Shown here: positions 26,313-34,701 of the stretch, one piece after another
Layout: each line of letters begins with the position of its first letter
How positions within the stretch are numbered: position 1 is the first letter of the stretch
From: an uncultured Granulosicoccaceae bacterium
GTDB taxonomy: Bacteria; Pseudomonadota; Gammaproteobacteria; Granulosicoccales; Granulosicoccaceae
DNA length: 61,170 bases
NCBI GenBank assembly: GCA_938007995.1
Contig: CALLLW010000049.1
Coordinates: 1-61,170, forward strand
Direction: 5' to 3'
Notes under the pieces: generated by a model
What the model was told of the DNA's origin: nothing
The model's input: only the letters and a program-made list of their open reading frames with translations
The model's database searches: none
Made by a program: the position numbers and the translations under genes

Positions 26313-27281
26313 TTAGAACGCTTTTGTCAGCAATAGGCGAAAGTTTGTAATGTCGTCGAGTTCGTTGCCCAAGACGTCAGTGGCGCCATCGACCGGTGTA
26401 TTGAGGTTAACTCGTGTGCTGAGGTTCATACCATTGCCCAGATTATAACCTATATCAAAACGAAGCTGACTTTCGCCTTCATTTACATCACCGGTTCTTC
26501 CTTCCCAACCAAGTCCAAAGCTCCAATCGCTGATTCCGTAGCCGGCAGTTGCAATCACAGCTGTATTGTCATTGTCGAAGTCTTTGAAACTCACACCCAG
26601 GCTGACGCCGGCAATAGAGTAGGTTGCTTTGGCTGCAAATTCACTGGTACCAGCGTCATCGCTTACACCAACACCAATACCGAATCCGGCGATAGAGAAT
26701 TTGGCACCAAACGAAGTACGATCACTGGAGCCTGCCGGAGACCAGTTAGCACCAAAGACGAAACCGCTAATGTCAGGAGATGTGTAGCTCAGACCAGTAT
26801 TCTCACCATCGATGTCTGCGATGAAATCACTGTGCTGACCATAGCCAACCGCGTCAGGCACTTCACCAATGCGAAACTCACCGAATCCACCTTTAATCCC
26901 AACGTGGATGTTGTCACCAGTAGCTGCATCACCAACCAGACTCAAGTCAGTACGATAAACTGCGAAGCTTTCAAGGCCGCCTTTGATAGGAGCAACTGCC
27001 TTGAGGTTGAGTGTCGCATCATCACCGAAAAGAGCGAGATCACCCGGTGAGTCAGAGTCTCTAACATCCTCGTCCGTAGCATCGCGAAAACCAGTAGCAC
27101 TTGTTGCGTCAGGGATGGGATCGCCCAAGTTGATCGCCACTTCGTCGGCAGCGTCAGAGCCAATGATACCAATAGCTACCTGGCCGGAAAGTGTAACGGA
27201 TACGCCGTCTGCCGCTTGTGCAAGTGGTGCTGCCGCAACGCCTGCCAGTGCCAGTGCCACCGCGGTTTTAGTGTGTTTCAT
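26313..27281 (-). CDS. Gram-negative outer-membrane porin
   Basis: 322 residues from the ATG at 27281, chosen because a consensus GGAGAA lies about 10 bp upstream and the protein then opens with a clean signal peptide, cut after PLAQA (about residue 23). The mature part is acidic, Gly-rich, with alternating hydrophobic residues of beta strands (GDLALFGDDATLNL, FRIGEVPDAVGYG, GFVFGANWSPAG) and a C-terminal Phe recognised by the BAM machinery, as in OmpC/PhoE-type and alphaproteobacterial porins. It probably forms a trimeric general diffusion pore. It is divergent from a LysR regulator. Its transcript ends in a strong hairpin and intrinsic terminator. Confidence 0.88.
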   Translation of the reverse strand: MKHTKTAVALALAGVAAAPLAQAADGVSVTLSGQVAIGIIGSDAADEVAINLGDPIPDATSATGFRDATDEDVRDSDSPGDLALFGDDATLNLKAVAPIKGGLESFAVYRTDLSLVGDAATGDNIHVGIKGGFGEFRIGEVPDAVGYGQHSDFIADIDGENTGLSYTSPDISGFVFGANWSPAGSSDRTSFGAKFSIAGFGIGVGVSDDAGTSEFAAKATYSIAGVSLGVSFKDFDNDNTAVIATAGYGISDWSFGLGWEGRTGDVNEGESQLRFDIGYNLGNGMNLSTRVNLNTPVDGATDVLGNELDDITNFRLLLTKAF

Positions 27282-27734
27282 TCTTATATTTCTCCAGTCA
27301 AATACAATCAAGATTGTGTCATTTCAAAAAGTAAAGTGCGCCCACATGAGATCATGTAGCCACAATTCAAATCGCTTCATTCCCACCCCATTTGACCAGT
27401 TGGCTTCAGCGACGAACATAGCAACTTGCAACAATGGCGAATCACTATGTATGTGGCCATGCTATCGAGCTATTTGCGCAAAAACAACATTTTTTTGGCA
27501 TCTAAGCCATAAAAACCATTGCTGTCGTGAAAGAAAACACGAATTTCGCTGAAAATCAGTAGATTTATACTACGTCCGGGATCTTTTTATCCTTTTGTTG
27601 TAATTTTACGACTATCGTGACGCGACTCAAAACAATGATTCAGATCGGCACCATCGAGCAGCCACGCTAGCCGGAAGCACCAGTGATATTCAATCGCATT
27701 TTTGCCGCATCCACGGTGTCATATAATAACGCTC
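27282..27734. other. Divergent porin/lysR intergenic region (453 bp)
   Basis: AT-rich; it contains the promoters of porin (minus) and the LysR gene (plus). LysR proteins often control the divergent gene, so an operator is expected, but no convincing T-N11-A palindrome was isolated. Confidence 0.6.
27722..27727 (+). promoter_or_regulatory. Perfect -10 box (TATAAT) close to the LysR start
   Basis: TATAAT lies only 7 bp before the ATG at 27735. Transcription from it would begin at or near the start codon, giving a leaderless or almost leaderless mRNA. The -35 match is poor. Confidence 0.5.
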
Positions 27735-28724
27735 ATGACCCAGAGCAATAACCGATACCGTGAGTTGCGTGCTTTCTGCCAAGCCGCAAAAACCGGCAGC
27801 ATCTCCAAAGCAGCCACTCGCCTGCAGCTCAGCCAGCCGTCTGTGTCTTTGCAGATTCAGTCGCTTGAAAAAGAACTGCAGATACTGCTGTTCGAAAGAC
27901 GTGGTCCGCGCATCAAACTGACACCGGCAGGTCAACAACTACTTGAAATGGCAAACCCGTTGGTTGACGGCGTCGATAACCTGGTAGAAACATTTCAGAC
28001 CTCCGCCAGTGAAGTCACCACCGGTCCGCTGGATATCGCAGCCGGAGAATCCACCCTGCTCTACATTCTCCCGGAGCTGACTAAACAATTTATGGACAAG
28101 CACCCTTCAATCACGGTCCGGCTGCACAACGTCACCGGTAAAGACGGTACCGCGATGATGCGCGATGACACAGCAGACTTCGCCGTGGGTGCCATGGATG
28201 AAGTACCTGAGGATCTGATCTACTACCCGGTATACAGTTACAAACCAGTACTTATCACGCCAGTCGATCATCCGTTGGCGGGTCAAACCAGCATTAGCAT
28301 TGAAGATATCAGCCCACATGGACTGATCCTGCCACCGCGCGGCCTGAGTACACTCAACCAGATTGACGCAGTCTTCCAGCAACACAATCTGCCGTGCCAT
28401 GTGATACTGGAAGTCGGTGGCTGGGAGGTCATCAAACGCTACGTTGAGCTGGGCCTTGGCATCAGTATTGTCACGAGCTTCTGTCTGAGAGGACACGAAA
28501 ACCTCGTTAAGCTACCGGTGGATAACATTTTCCGTGAGCGAAGCTATGGCGTTGTAATGAGACGCGGCAAATTTCTCTCACCACAGGCAAAAGCCTTTCT
28601 GGAATTTATGGAGCCCGGCATTTTTTCTACCGACAAAAGCACTGCACCAGCCGCTCTGAATGAGAGCGCCAGTGCGTTGAATGAACTGAAAGACAGTCTT
28701 GGCAAACCGAACCCGGTGTTTTAA
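27735..28724 (+). CDS. LysR family transcriptional regulator
   Basis: 329 residues from the ATG at 27735. The helix-turn-helix is at about 5-63: RELRAFCQAAKTGSISKAAT, then LQLSQPSVSLQIQSLEKEL and LFERRGPRIKLTPAGQQLL. The effector domain (about 90-300) begins with GPLDIAAGESTLLYILPEL. The spacing is that of CysB/Cbl- and CbbR-like members. A longer frame begins at 27702 but would place the start upstream of a perfect TATAAT, so the shorter start is preferred. It is divergent from the porin and upstream of the NUDIX-mnmA-hflD genes. Ligand unknown. Confidence 0.88.
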   Translation: MTQSNNRYRELRAFCQAAKTGSISKAATRLQLSQPSVSLQIQSLEKELQILLFERRGPRIKLTPAGQQLLEMANPLVDGVDNLVETFQTSASEVTTGPLDIAAGESTLLYILPELTKQFMDKHPSITVRLHNVTGKDGTAMMRDDTADFAVGAMDEVPEDLIYYPVYSYKPVLITPVDHPLAGQTSISIEDISPHGLILPPRGLSTLNQIDAVFQQHNLPCHVILEVGGWEVIKRYVELGLGISIVTSFCLRGHENLVKLPVDNIFRERSYGVVMRRGKFLSPQAKAFLEFMEPGIFSTDKSTAPAALNESASALNELKDSLGKPNPVF

Positions 28725-28787
28725 TGCATTCATCACCAATAAATGTTGTTTACCCTTGAGACTAACCATGCCGCGAGGCTTTAAGTG

Positions 28788-29225
28788 ATGGACTGGTCAC
28801 CACACACCACAGTCGCTGCAGTCATTGAACGTGATGGCAGGTTTTTAATGGTTGAAGAAATGATCGATGATCAGGCAGTGCTGAATCAACCGGCAGGACA
28901 CCTTGAGGATGGGGAATCTCTGTTACAGGCAATAACTCGTGAGGTGAAAGAAGAGACTGCCTGGTCATTTACGCCGCAGAGCCTGCTTGGCATCTATCAG
29001 TGGAAGCATCCGACAAAACATCACACGTATATGCGTACCACGTTTATTGGTAGCGTAGCCGATCATAATCCGCGGCAGTCACTTGATGACGGTATCATCA
29101 GCGCCAACTGGTTCAGCCGGCAACAGATCAAAGAGTCAATACTAAGAAGCCCGATGGTAATGCGCAACATTGACGACTACCTGGCGGGCCTTAGCTACCC
29201 TTTAACACTACTGCAACATGTATAA
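28788..29225 (+). CDS. nudJ: NUDIX hydrolase, NudJ-like
   Basis: 145 residues. The NUDIX box GHLEDGESLLQAITREV continues with KEETAW (about 37-59) and keeps the metal-binding Glu residues; the Gly near its end is Ala. The MMDWSPHTTVAAVIERDGRF start and the NQPAGHLE and QWKHPTKHHTYMRTTF parts resemble E. coli NudJ (YmfB), which removes phosphate from thiamine pyrophosphate derivatives and nucleoside tri- and diphosphates. In E. coli nudJ lies directly upstream of mnmA (ymfB-mnmA-hflD-purB), and the same order is kept here. A GTG at 28785 is an alternative start one codon upstream. Confidence 0.85.
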   Translation: MDWSPHTTVAAVIERDGRFLMVEEMIDDQAVLNQPAGHLEDGESLLQAITREVKEETAWSFTPQSLLGIYQWKHPTKHHTYMRTTFIGSVADHNPRQSLDDGIISANWFSRQQIKESILRSPMVMRNIDDYLAGLSYPLTLLQHV

Positions 29226-29240
29226 CGCAAGTCTTAAAAA

Positions 29241-30404
29241 TTGACTACAGAGAAACAACTCACTGAGTTTAACGCTGCTGATACGCTGGCTGATACCCTG
29301 GCTGATACCCTGGCTAATGACAGTTGCTCAGTTGTTATCGGCGTTTCCGGCGGGGTCGATTCCGCCGTTGCCGCACACCTGCTGCAACAAAACAGCATGT
29401 ATCAGGTACAGGCGGTGTTCATGCAAAACTGGGATGAAGAAGGCGATGATTACTGCACAGCGGTTGAAGATTTTCGCGATGCATCCGGTGTGTGTGAATT
29501 GCTCAACATTCCACTCAGCAGCGTAAACTTTTCGGCAGAGTACTGGAAAACCGTATTTGCAGGATTCCTTGACGAATACTCAGCCGGTCGAACCCCCAAC
29601 CCGGATATCTTATGCAACAAGGAAATAAAATTTAAAGCATTCCTTGATCATGCAAAAACCCTGGGTGCAGCAAAGATTGCCACTGGTCACTATGTGCAAA
29701 CAGAAACCGCACCGGATGGCAGGGTAAAACTCATGCGCGGCGCTGATGCCAACAAAGATCAGTCTTACTTCTTACATACACTGAACCAACATCAATTAAG
29801 CAATGCGATCTTTCCCGTTGGCAGCTTGCAGAAGAATGATCTGCGAGACCTGGCGCAGAGCCTGAAACTTCAAGTACACAACAAAAAAGACAGCACCGGC
29901 ATTTGCTTTATAGGCGAAAGAAAATTTGCAGACTTTCTGGCTGAGTACGTTGCCTGCAAGCCGGGTGCAATAAAAACACCCAACGGCGATACTGTCGGTC
30001 AACATAATGGCATTGCGTTTTACACTATTGGTCAACGCCAGGGTCTGGGTATTGGCGGTAACGCTAAATATCCGACCGAGCCATGGTACGTTGCTGATAA
30101 AAACCTCGACACCAACGAACTTATTGCTGTACAGGGCCATGATCACCCGCGACTGCACAAGCGGCAACTGGTTGCTGTAAAACTTCACTGGATAAGAGAA
30201 ATACCGACGGACGGTTATCAATGCACTGCAAAAACACGCTATCGCCAGCAAGACCAGGAATGCACGCTGCATTTCGAAAGCCAGAACCGCCTGGTGGTAC
30301 AGTTTAAACAGACAGTACGCGCTATTACTCCGGGACAATCCGTAGTATTTTACAACGGTCCGGAGTGCCTTGGCGGCGGCATCATTGAAAATGCCTCCGA
30401 TTGA
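29241..30404 (+). CDS. mnmA: tRNA-specific 2-thiouridylase MnmA
   Basis: 387 residues. It thiolates U34 of tRNA Lys, Glu and Gln. The PP-loop SGGVDS is at 36-41, the first catalytic Cys is C125 in NPDILCNKEIKF and the second is C222 in STGICFIGERKF. The start is TTG at 29241: an in-frame stop lies two codons upstream, and no in-frame ATG or GTG occurs before the PP-loop. The N-terminus is about 25 residues longer than in E. coli, owing to an Ala-Asp-Thr-Leu tandem repeat from a 12-bp DNA repeat. Part of the nudJ-mnmA-hflD block. Confidence 0.95.
   Translation: MTTEKQLTEFNAADTLADTLADTLANDSCSVVIGVSGGVDSAVAAHLLQQNSMYQVQAVFMQNWDEEGDDYCTAVEDFRDASGVCELLNIPLSSVNFSAEYWKTVFAGFLDEYSAGRTPNPDILCNKEIKFKAFLDHAKTLGAAKIATGHYVQTETAPDGRVKLMRGADANKDQSYFLHTLNQHQLSNAIFPVGSLQKNDLRDLAQSLKLQVHNKKDSTGICFIGERKFADFLAEYVACKPGAIKTPNGDTVGQHNGIAFYTIGQRQGLGIGGNAKYPTEPWYVADKNLDTNELIAVQGHDHPRLHKRQLVAVKLHWIREIPTDGYQCTAKTRYRQQDQECTLHFESQNRLVVQFKQTVRAITPGQSVVFYNGPECLGGGIIENASD
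29277..29316. repeat. 12-bp tandem repeat in mnmA 5' end
   Basis: Three copies plus a partial of GCTGATACCCTG (first copy with one change), encoding Ala-Asp-Thr-Leu. The repeat lies before the PP-loop, where extra copies would not disturb the catalytic core. Confidence 0.88.
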
Positions 30405-30525
30405 CGGCCAGCGCAGCATGACCAACCAATGCGTTAACCTTTATTGTTACAATATTGAGCACACTATTGATTTTGCAAGAACAAACAAGGCACCTCCGGA
30501 AGTTTAAAAGCATGGTCCGACCACA

Positions 30526-31155
30526 TTGATTACTTCACTGGAAAACCAAACAACCGCGCTGAGTGCGCTGTTTATGAGTGCTGAACTGGTACGATCCATT
30601 GCAACATCCGGTAGCTTTGATCAGGACAACATGCGCACTGCAATTGAATCTGTCTTTACACTGAATGCAGATTCGGTAGAGTCCGTTTATGGCAGTAAAT
30701 TGCGATTGCGCAGCGGTCAGAGGCTGTTGGTAACGCAGCTCAGTGGCACAGGCAACAAACCAGATTTGCAACTGACTCAATACGCGCTGAGTCTGCTGAA
30801 GCTTGAGAACAAGTGTCAGGCTGACAGCGAACTGCTGGAGCGTATTCGCCGCGGCATTGAAAACGCTGACCAAATGCGCAATCACTACGACACTCTTGAT
30901 GATGCAGTGATTTCTCTGTTGGCAAAAATCTATACTGAGAATGTCAGCAACCTGTCACCGCGCATTGTCGTTCACGGTGCTCGTGAATACCTTGAGCAGT
31001 CCGCTCACGCAAATCGCATCAGAGCCTGCCTGTTGGCAGGGATTCGCTCGGCAGTACTGTGGCGACAATGCGGCGGCACGCGTTGGAAAATAATCTCCGG
31101 CAGGCAAAAATATGTTGAGCAGGCGCGCAAGGATATCGGTCTTGCCCCTCAGTAA
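30526..31155 (+). CDS. hflD: HflD family protein (high-frequency lysogenization regulator homologue)
   Basis: 209 residues, largely helical, matching HflD/YcfC in length and in blocks such as ALFMSAELVRSIATSG and YGSKLRLRSGQRLLVTQLSG. In E. coli HflD is a membrane-associated protein that binds phage lambda CII, and it follows mnmA as here. The start is TTG at 30526; the ATG at 30512 runs into a stop after five codons. In E. coli purB follows, but here a 15-bp tandem repeat and a glycosyltransferase do. Confidence 0.88.
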   Translation: MITSLENQTTALSALFMSAELVRSIATSGSFDQDNMRTAIESVFTLNADSVESVYGSKLRLRSGQRLLVTQLSGTGNKPDLQLTQYALSLLKLENKCQADSELLERIRRGIENADQMRNHYDTLDDAVISLLAKIYTENVSNLSPRIVVHGAREYLEQSAHANRIRACLLAGIRSAVLWRQCGGTRWKIISGRQKYVEQARKDIGLAPQ

Positions 31156-31210
31156 CTGGTCCTTCAACACCCGGTTCTTCAACACCTGGTTCTTCAACAC
31201 CTGGTTCTTC
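31156..31210. repeat. 15-bp tandem repeat directly after hflD
   Basis: About 3.7 copies of CTGGTTCTTCAACAC, starting at the base after the hflD stop codon. The unit is a multiple of three and stays open in several frames (Gly-Ser-Ser-Thr-Pro on plus, Glu-Glu-Pro-Gly-Val on minus), but no start codon and ribosome site were seen. Confidence 0.88.
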
Positions 31211-31361
31211 AGGTAATTAGCCCCTTAAAAAAAACCAGCGGCAGAAGCTATTGTCCTGCAGCCACGGTTAATACTCAGGCAATACCAGTAGTCGATCACA
31301 CTTCGGCCTCAATGTAGTAATACAAGACCCGCTATTACTACTTTGGATCACGATCGTCGAT

Positions 31362-32456
31362 ATGTTGTCTCGCGATAAACCAGTTCACAATCCGCTTTCT
31401 AACTGCCTGATTTGTATGGGCGGAGAGAACACACTTGATATTTCAGTCGCACGGTTGCAGCAACCGTTTGCGCTGGAATGCAATATCGACTACTTCGCAA
31501 ATGTGATGCAGGGACTGCGAACGTCACTGCATCGGTTTCAAGACTATACGTTTGTCTTCACCCGCAGCGTTGATGAATTACCAGACAAGTTCAACAATAC
31601 GCCCAATCTGATTGTGTTTGTAATGGGTGATGAGTGGGCAAGAGTACCGGTATACGCTGAGCGTGTGCATGCTGTGTTCAAGGCACCGGGACAACATATG
31701 AAGCTTGCCACTCATCGCGGCTGGCTGCGATTCAATTTGATGGCATCAGTTCAGTACCTGCGACAGCAGCTGAAACGTTTCCCGAAATACCATCACGATA
31801 AACAGAAGAATATTTTTGCAATCCCTTACGGCTACTACCGTTTACCTGAACGCACCAGCGTTACACCCATCAATGACCGGAAGCTGGATGCCTCTTTCAC
31901 TGGCAGCATCGATCATAAAAAGGTCCTGGGCGGTCTGGTAAAGACTGCCAAAGTGTTATCACGCGAGCGTATGGTTGCGGTGGTGAACCGCTGGTGTAAA
32001 GACAAAAGCTATCGTATTGACGTCAAGCTTTCGAGCTACTTTCCAAAGGCCAACGATAAGCCGGAACACGATGACTATCCGCAGGTATTAATGGATACAA
32101 AAATCTGCCTGTCACCAAGGGGTACTCATCTTGAGACGTATCGCCTTTGCGAAGGCATGTACTACGGCTGCGTGGTGATTGCCGAGGAACAACCGGATCA
32201 CTGGTTCGCAGAGAAGTCGCCGGCCATTATACTTAAAGACTGGAATACCCTGCCCGATGTGCTCGATGAGCTATTGGAAAACCCGCAACGGCTTGAGAGG
32301 CTACAACAAGAGTCATTGCAGTACTGGGATAACTCATTATCGCCACGAGCGGTATCTCGTTACATCAGTGAAGCACTATCAGAGCTGAAACCGAGCCTGC
32401 CGGCAAACGAAGATAGCATGCCCGCAGAATCCCTAGCACAAAGAAAAGCGGGATAG
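31362..32456 (+). CDS. Exostosin/GT47-like glycosyltransferase
   Basis: 364 residues, no signal peptide. The C-terminal third has DTKICLSPRGTHLETYRLCE, then GMYYGCVVIAEE and SPAIILKDWNTLPDVLDELL, which is the exostosin-like donor domain (conserved SPRG, E-x-x-R/Y and the trailing ILKDW segment). The N-terminus has LICMGGENTLDIS and a Phe/Tyr-rich stretch. It should transfer a sugar from a nucleotide donor; which one is unknown. It stands alone, 206 bp after hflD, and converges on the M20-like gene with 13 bp between stops. Confidence 0.7.
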   Translation: MLSRDKPVHNPLSNCLICMGGENTLDISVARLQQPFALECNIDYFANVMQGLRTSLHRFQDYTFVFTRSVDELPDKFNNTPNLIVFVMGDEWARVPVYAERVHAVFKAPGQHMKLATHRGWLRFNLMASVQYLRQQLKRFPKYHHDKQKNIFAIPYGYYRLPERTSVTPINDRKLDASFTGSIDHKKVLGGLVKTAKVLSRERMVAVVNRWCKDKSYRIDVKLSSYFPKANDKPEHDDYPQVLMDTKICLSPRGTHLETYRLCEGMYYGCVVIAEEQPDHWFAEKSPAIILKDWNTLPDVLDELLENPQRLERLQQESLQYWDNSLSPRAVSRYISEALSELKPSLPANEDSMPAESLAQRKAG

Positions 32457-32469
32457 CAACGCGGCCGCG

Positions 32470-33600
32470 CTATTGCAGAGTCATTAACAAACTGGCAATC
32501 AAATGCGCGCGAGCGGCTAAACTGTCTATCTGAATACGTTCAGCCCTGCTGTGACTATTGGAACCCACAACACCAATACCATCTATGGTTTCGATACCCA
32601 TAGCACCGGTGATATTAGAGAGCGACCCGCCCGCGCCGATGGTCGCATGTAACTTCAGGCCCTGCGCGTTAGCCACTTGAAGTACGTTTTCCAGTAACTG
32701 ATTTGTAGCTGGTTTCCACAGCGGTAAACAAACAGATCGATTGACATGCAAGCCTTTATCCGGATTCGGTGAATTCAACGCCATCATGCGCCTGACGCTA
32801 TCATCAACATCAGCTTCGGATATTGCTTCCGATATGACTTGCGCCGTGCACTTTTCAGCAAACTTTACCCATTGTCCTGACTGTATAGCACCCACTTTAA
32901 ATCGGCATCCCGATGTATTTAGCTGATCGATTGCAACGATATGCTGAGCCATTTCGGATAGCGCTGATTGTTTATATATCTCGGATGCAGAATCTACTTT
33001 TACATCCAGCTGATATCGTAACTCGGCATGTCTGCCATTGTAGATTGTCTGCTGATCAGCCACCGTACCAGGCACCAGAACATATTTCTGCCGTTTAGCT
33101 ACCGCCTCAATCAGCTCACGGGTGGCAGGACAGCCAAGCTCTTTATCAGGCAGTATCAGCACTGTTATCGGCAAGTGAAACTGATTGTTGTTTTGTATCA
33201 GCTGCCGCATGGCTTCAATGCAGAGATATAACCCTGCTTTGGTCGAGGCTATGCCTGCACCCCAAAGCGAATTACCCTCTCTGCGATACGGTGTGGTCGC
33301 AAGGCTTCCGGTTTCATGTACGGTATCTGCGTGCAGGCAAATCAGTATGCCCGGCCTGTCAATCTGGCTGCTTGTCGCTGGATTAAAACGAGCCTTCAAC
33401 GTATCTCCCAGTCCGATGCGACCGGGTATACGCTCGATTGAAGCATCGGCCAGCGCCGCCAGTGTGGAAAATTCATACGCTGCAAGATCAATGACTTTGT
33501 TGACAGCAGTGGCATCAGTGCCGGGGCTTTCGGTTTCAACCCACTGCTGCAGGCCCGCAATCATTTGCTCTGTATCGAAAGACAGATCAATAGAATTCAT
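32470..33600 (-). CDS. M20-family peptidase-like protein with altered active site
   Basis: 376 residues with the layout of M20/ArgE-DapE enzymes: metal His in ICLHADTVHETGS (H90, D92), WGAGIASTKAGLY, LPDKELGCPATRELIEA, dimer region about 185-290, and GSNSHSRAE near the end. Two key residues differ: the metal-bridging Asp of the usual AD-M-K-G element is Ser119, and the catalytic Glu of the usual DEE is Lys153 (E154 remains). The third ligand position is also not an evident Glu/Asp. Hydrolysis by the normal mechanism therefore looks impaired. It lies 97 bp after the binding-protein gene on the same strand. Confidence 0.75.
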   Translation of the reverse strand: MNSIDLSFDTEQMIAGLQQWVETESPGTDATAVNKVIDLAAYEFSTLAALADASIERIPGRIGLGDTLKARFNPATSSQIDRPGILICLHADTVHETGSLATTPYRREGNSLWGAGIASTKAGLYLCIEAMRQLIQNNNQFHLPITVLILPDKELGCPATRELIEAVAKRQKYVLVPGTVADQQTIYNGRHAELRYQLDVKVDSASEIYKQSALSEMAQHIVAIDQLNTSGCRFKVGAIQSGQWVKFAEKCTAQVISEAISEADVDDSVRRMMALNSPNPDKGLHVNRSVCLPLWKPATNQLLENVLQVANAQGLKLHATIGAGGSLSNITGAMGIETIDGIGVVGSNSHSRAERIQIDSLAARAHLIASLLMTLQ

Positions 33601-33697
33601 TTTGCTTTGTCACACAGATAAAATACGGCTAATGACCGGTTGCTAAAACCCATTTTTTCTTAACCGATAATTTCAGAGCACGGTTAATCAATAATAG

Positions 33698-34426
33698 TTA
33701 CTTAAGCACCGGAACGGATAACTTGCCTGTCACATCGTATTTTTCTATCAACGATTGCACCAGCCCGCTACTCACTGACTGCAGTACAAAATCTTTGACA
33801 AATCGGGCAGCCTCGGCATTACCCGGTTTACATCCCATGGATTGCTTTACCGATGTAAAGCTCTGCTCCAGTAAAGTGGAACCAGGCAGCGCTGCCTGTT
33901 GTTCGACCAATTTAGGGCGCAAGCCTGCAAGTGCATCGAGTTTTTGACTTACAAAAGCATCAAAAGCCGCTTCGTGCGATTCCGCCTGCACGACTGTGGC
34001 GTGTTGCAGATTATCTGCCAACCAAAGCTCAAACGCCGCACGGCCTTTGGCAGCAATACGCTTGCCCTGCGCATCAACATCGGCAACTGATACAAGGTCA
34101 GAATCAGGAGGCAGTAGATAGGTCGCCTGTATTTCGCAGTACGGCGGGCTGAATTCTATGCTTCTGGCGCGTTCCGGTTCTGCAGCTATGTTGGCTATAT
34201 CCCAAACATCGTCAGTGGCAGCATCTGCAACAGCTCCGGGGCCATCAAACCGGATCAGTTCTACTTCAACACCCAACCGTTCCGCCAACGCTCGTGCGAT
34301 TGCCGGCGATACCCCATCAGGATCACCTGACTCGGTCTGACTGTTCACCAGCAAAAAATTGGACATATTCAATCCAACACGAAGCACACCAGTGGGTACA
34401 AGTTGTTCAAGTAGCTGCGCGTTCAT
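33698..34426 (-). CDS. Amino-acid-type substrate-binding domain protein without signal peptide
   Basis: 242 residues matching the periplasmic binding protein family 3 fold: TGVLRVGLNMSNFLLVN, DGVSPAIARALAERLGVEVE, WDIANIAAEPERARSIEFSP and a second lobe with GKRIAAKGRAAFELWL. The protein opens with MNAQLLEQLVPTG, which has no hydrophobic export segment, and no upstream in-frame extension with one was seen. It is therefore probably cytoplasmic, which is unusual for the fold. No ABC permease or ATPase is nearby. It precedes the M20-like gene (97 bp), so the two may act together on an amino-acid-like ligand. Confidence 0.75.
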   Translation of the reverse strand: MNAQLLEQLVPTGVLRVGLNMSNFLLVNSQTESGDPDGVSPAIARALAERLGVEVELIRFDGPGAVADAATDDVWDIANIAAEPERARSIEFSPPYCEIQATYLLPPDSDLVSVADVDAQGKRIAAKGRAAFELWLADNLQHATVVQAESHEAAFDAFVSQKLDALAGLRPKLVEQQAALPGSTLLEQSFTSVKQSMGCKPGNAEAARFVKDFVLQSVSSGLVQSLIEKYDVTGKLSVPVLK

Positions 34427-34701
34427 GCTCAGTATCTGGAAGTCAGCGAGTCGAGTATTTTACCACCGAATTCAGATGTATTCCGATGATTTGCATCAAC
34501 CGGATAACACGACTACAACGCGAAACCTCAACACAGGTACAAACTATTAAAGCGATTACTCAATATTATTTACGACGGTATCAGCTTTAACACACCGCTT
34601 GCTCGCCATCAGAGAATTGAGATCAAACTGTCTCACCGATCAAGCGGTCCGTTATGCTGTTATAAGCAAAGCACCACTTTCAGTCAGGCGGCGCACTTAA
34701 G

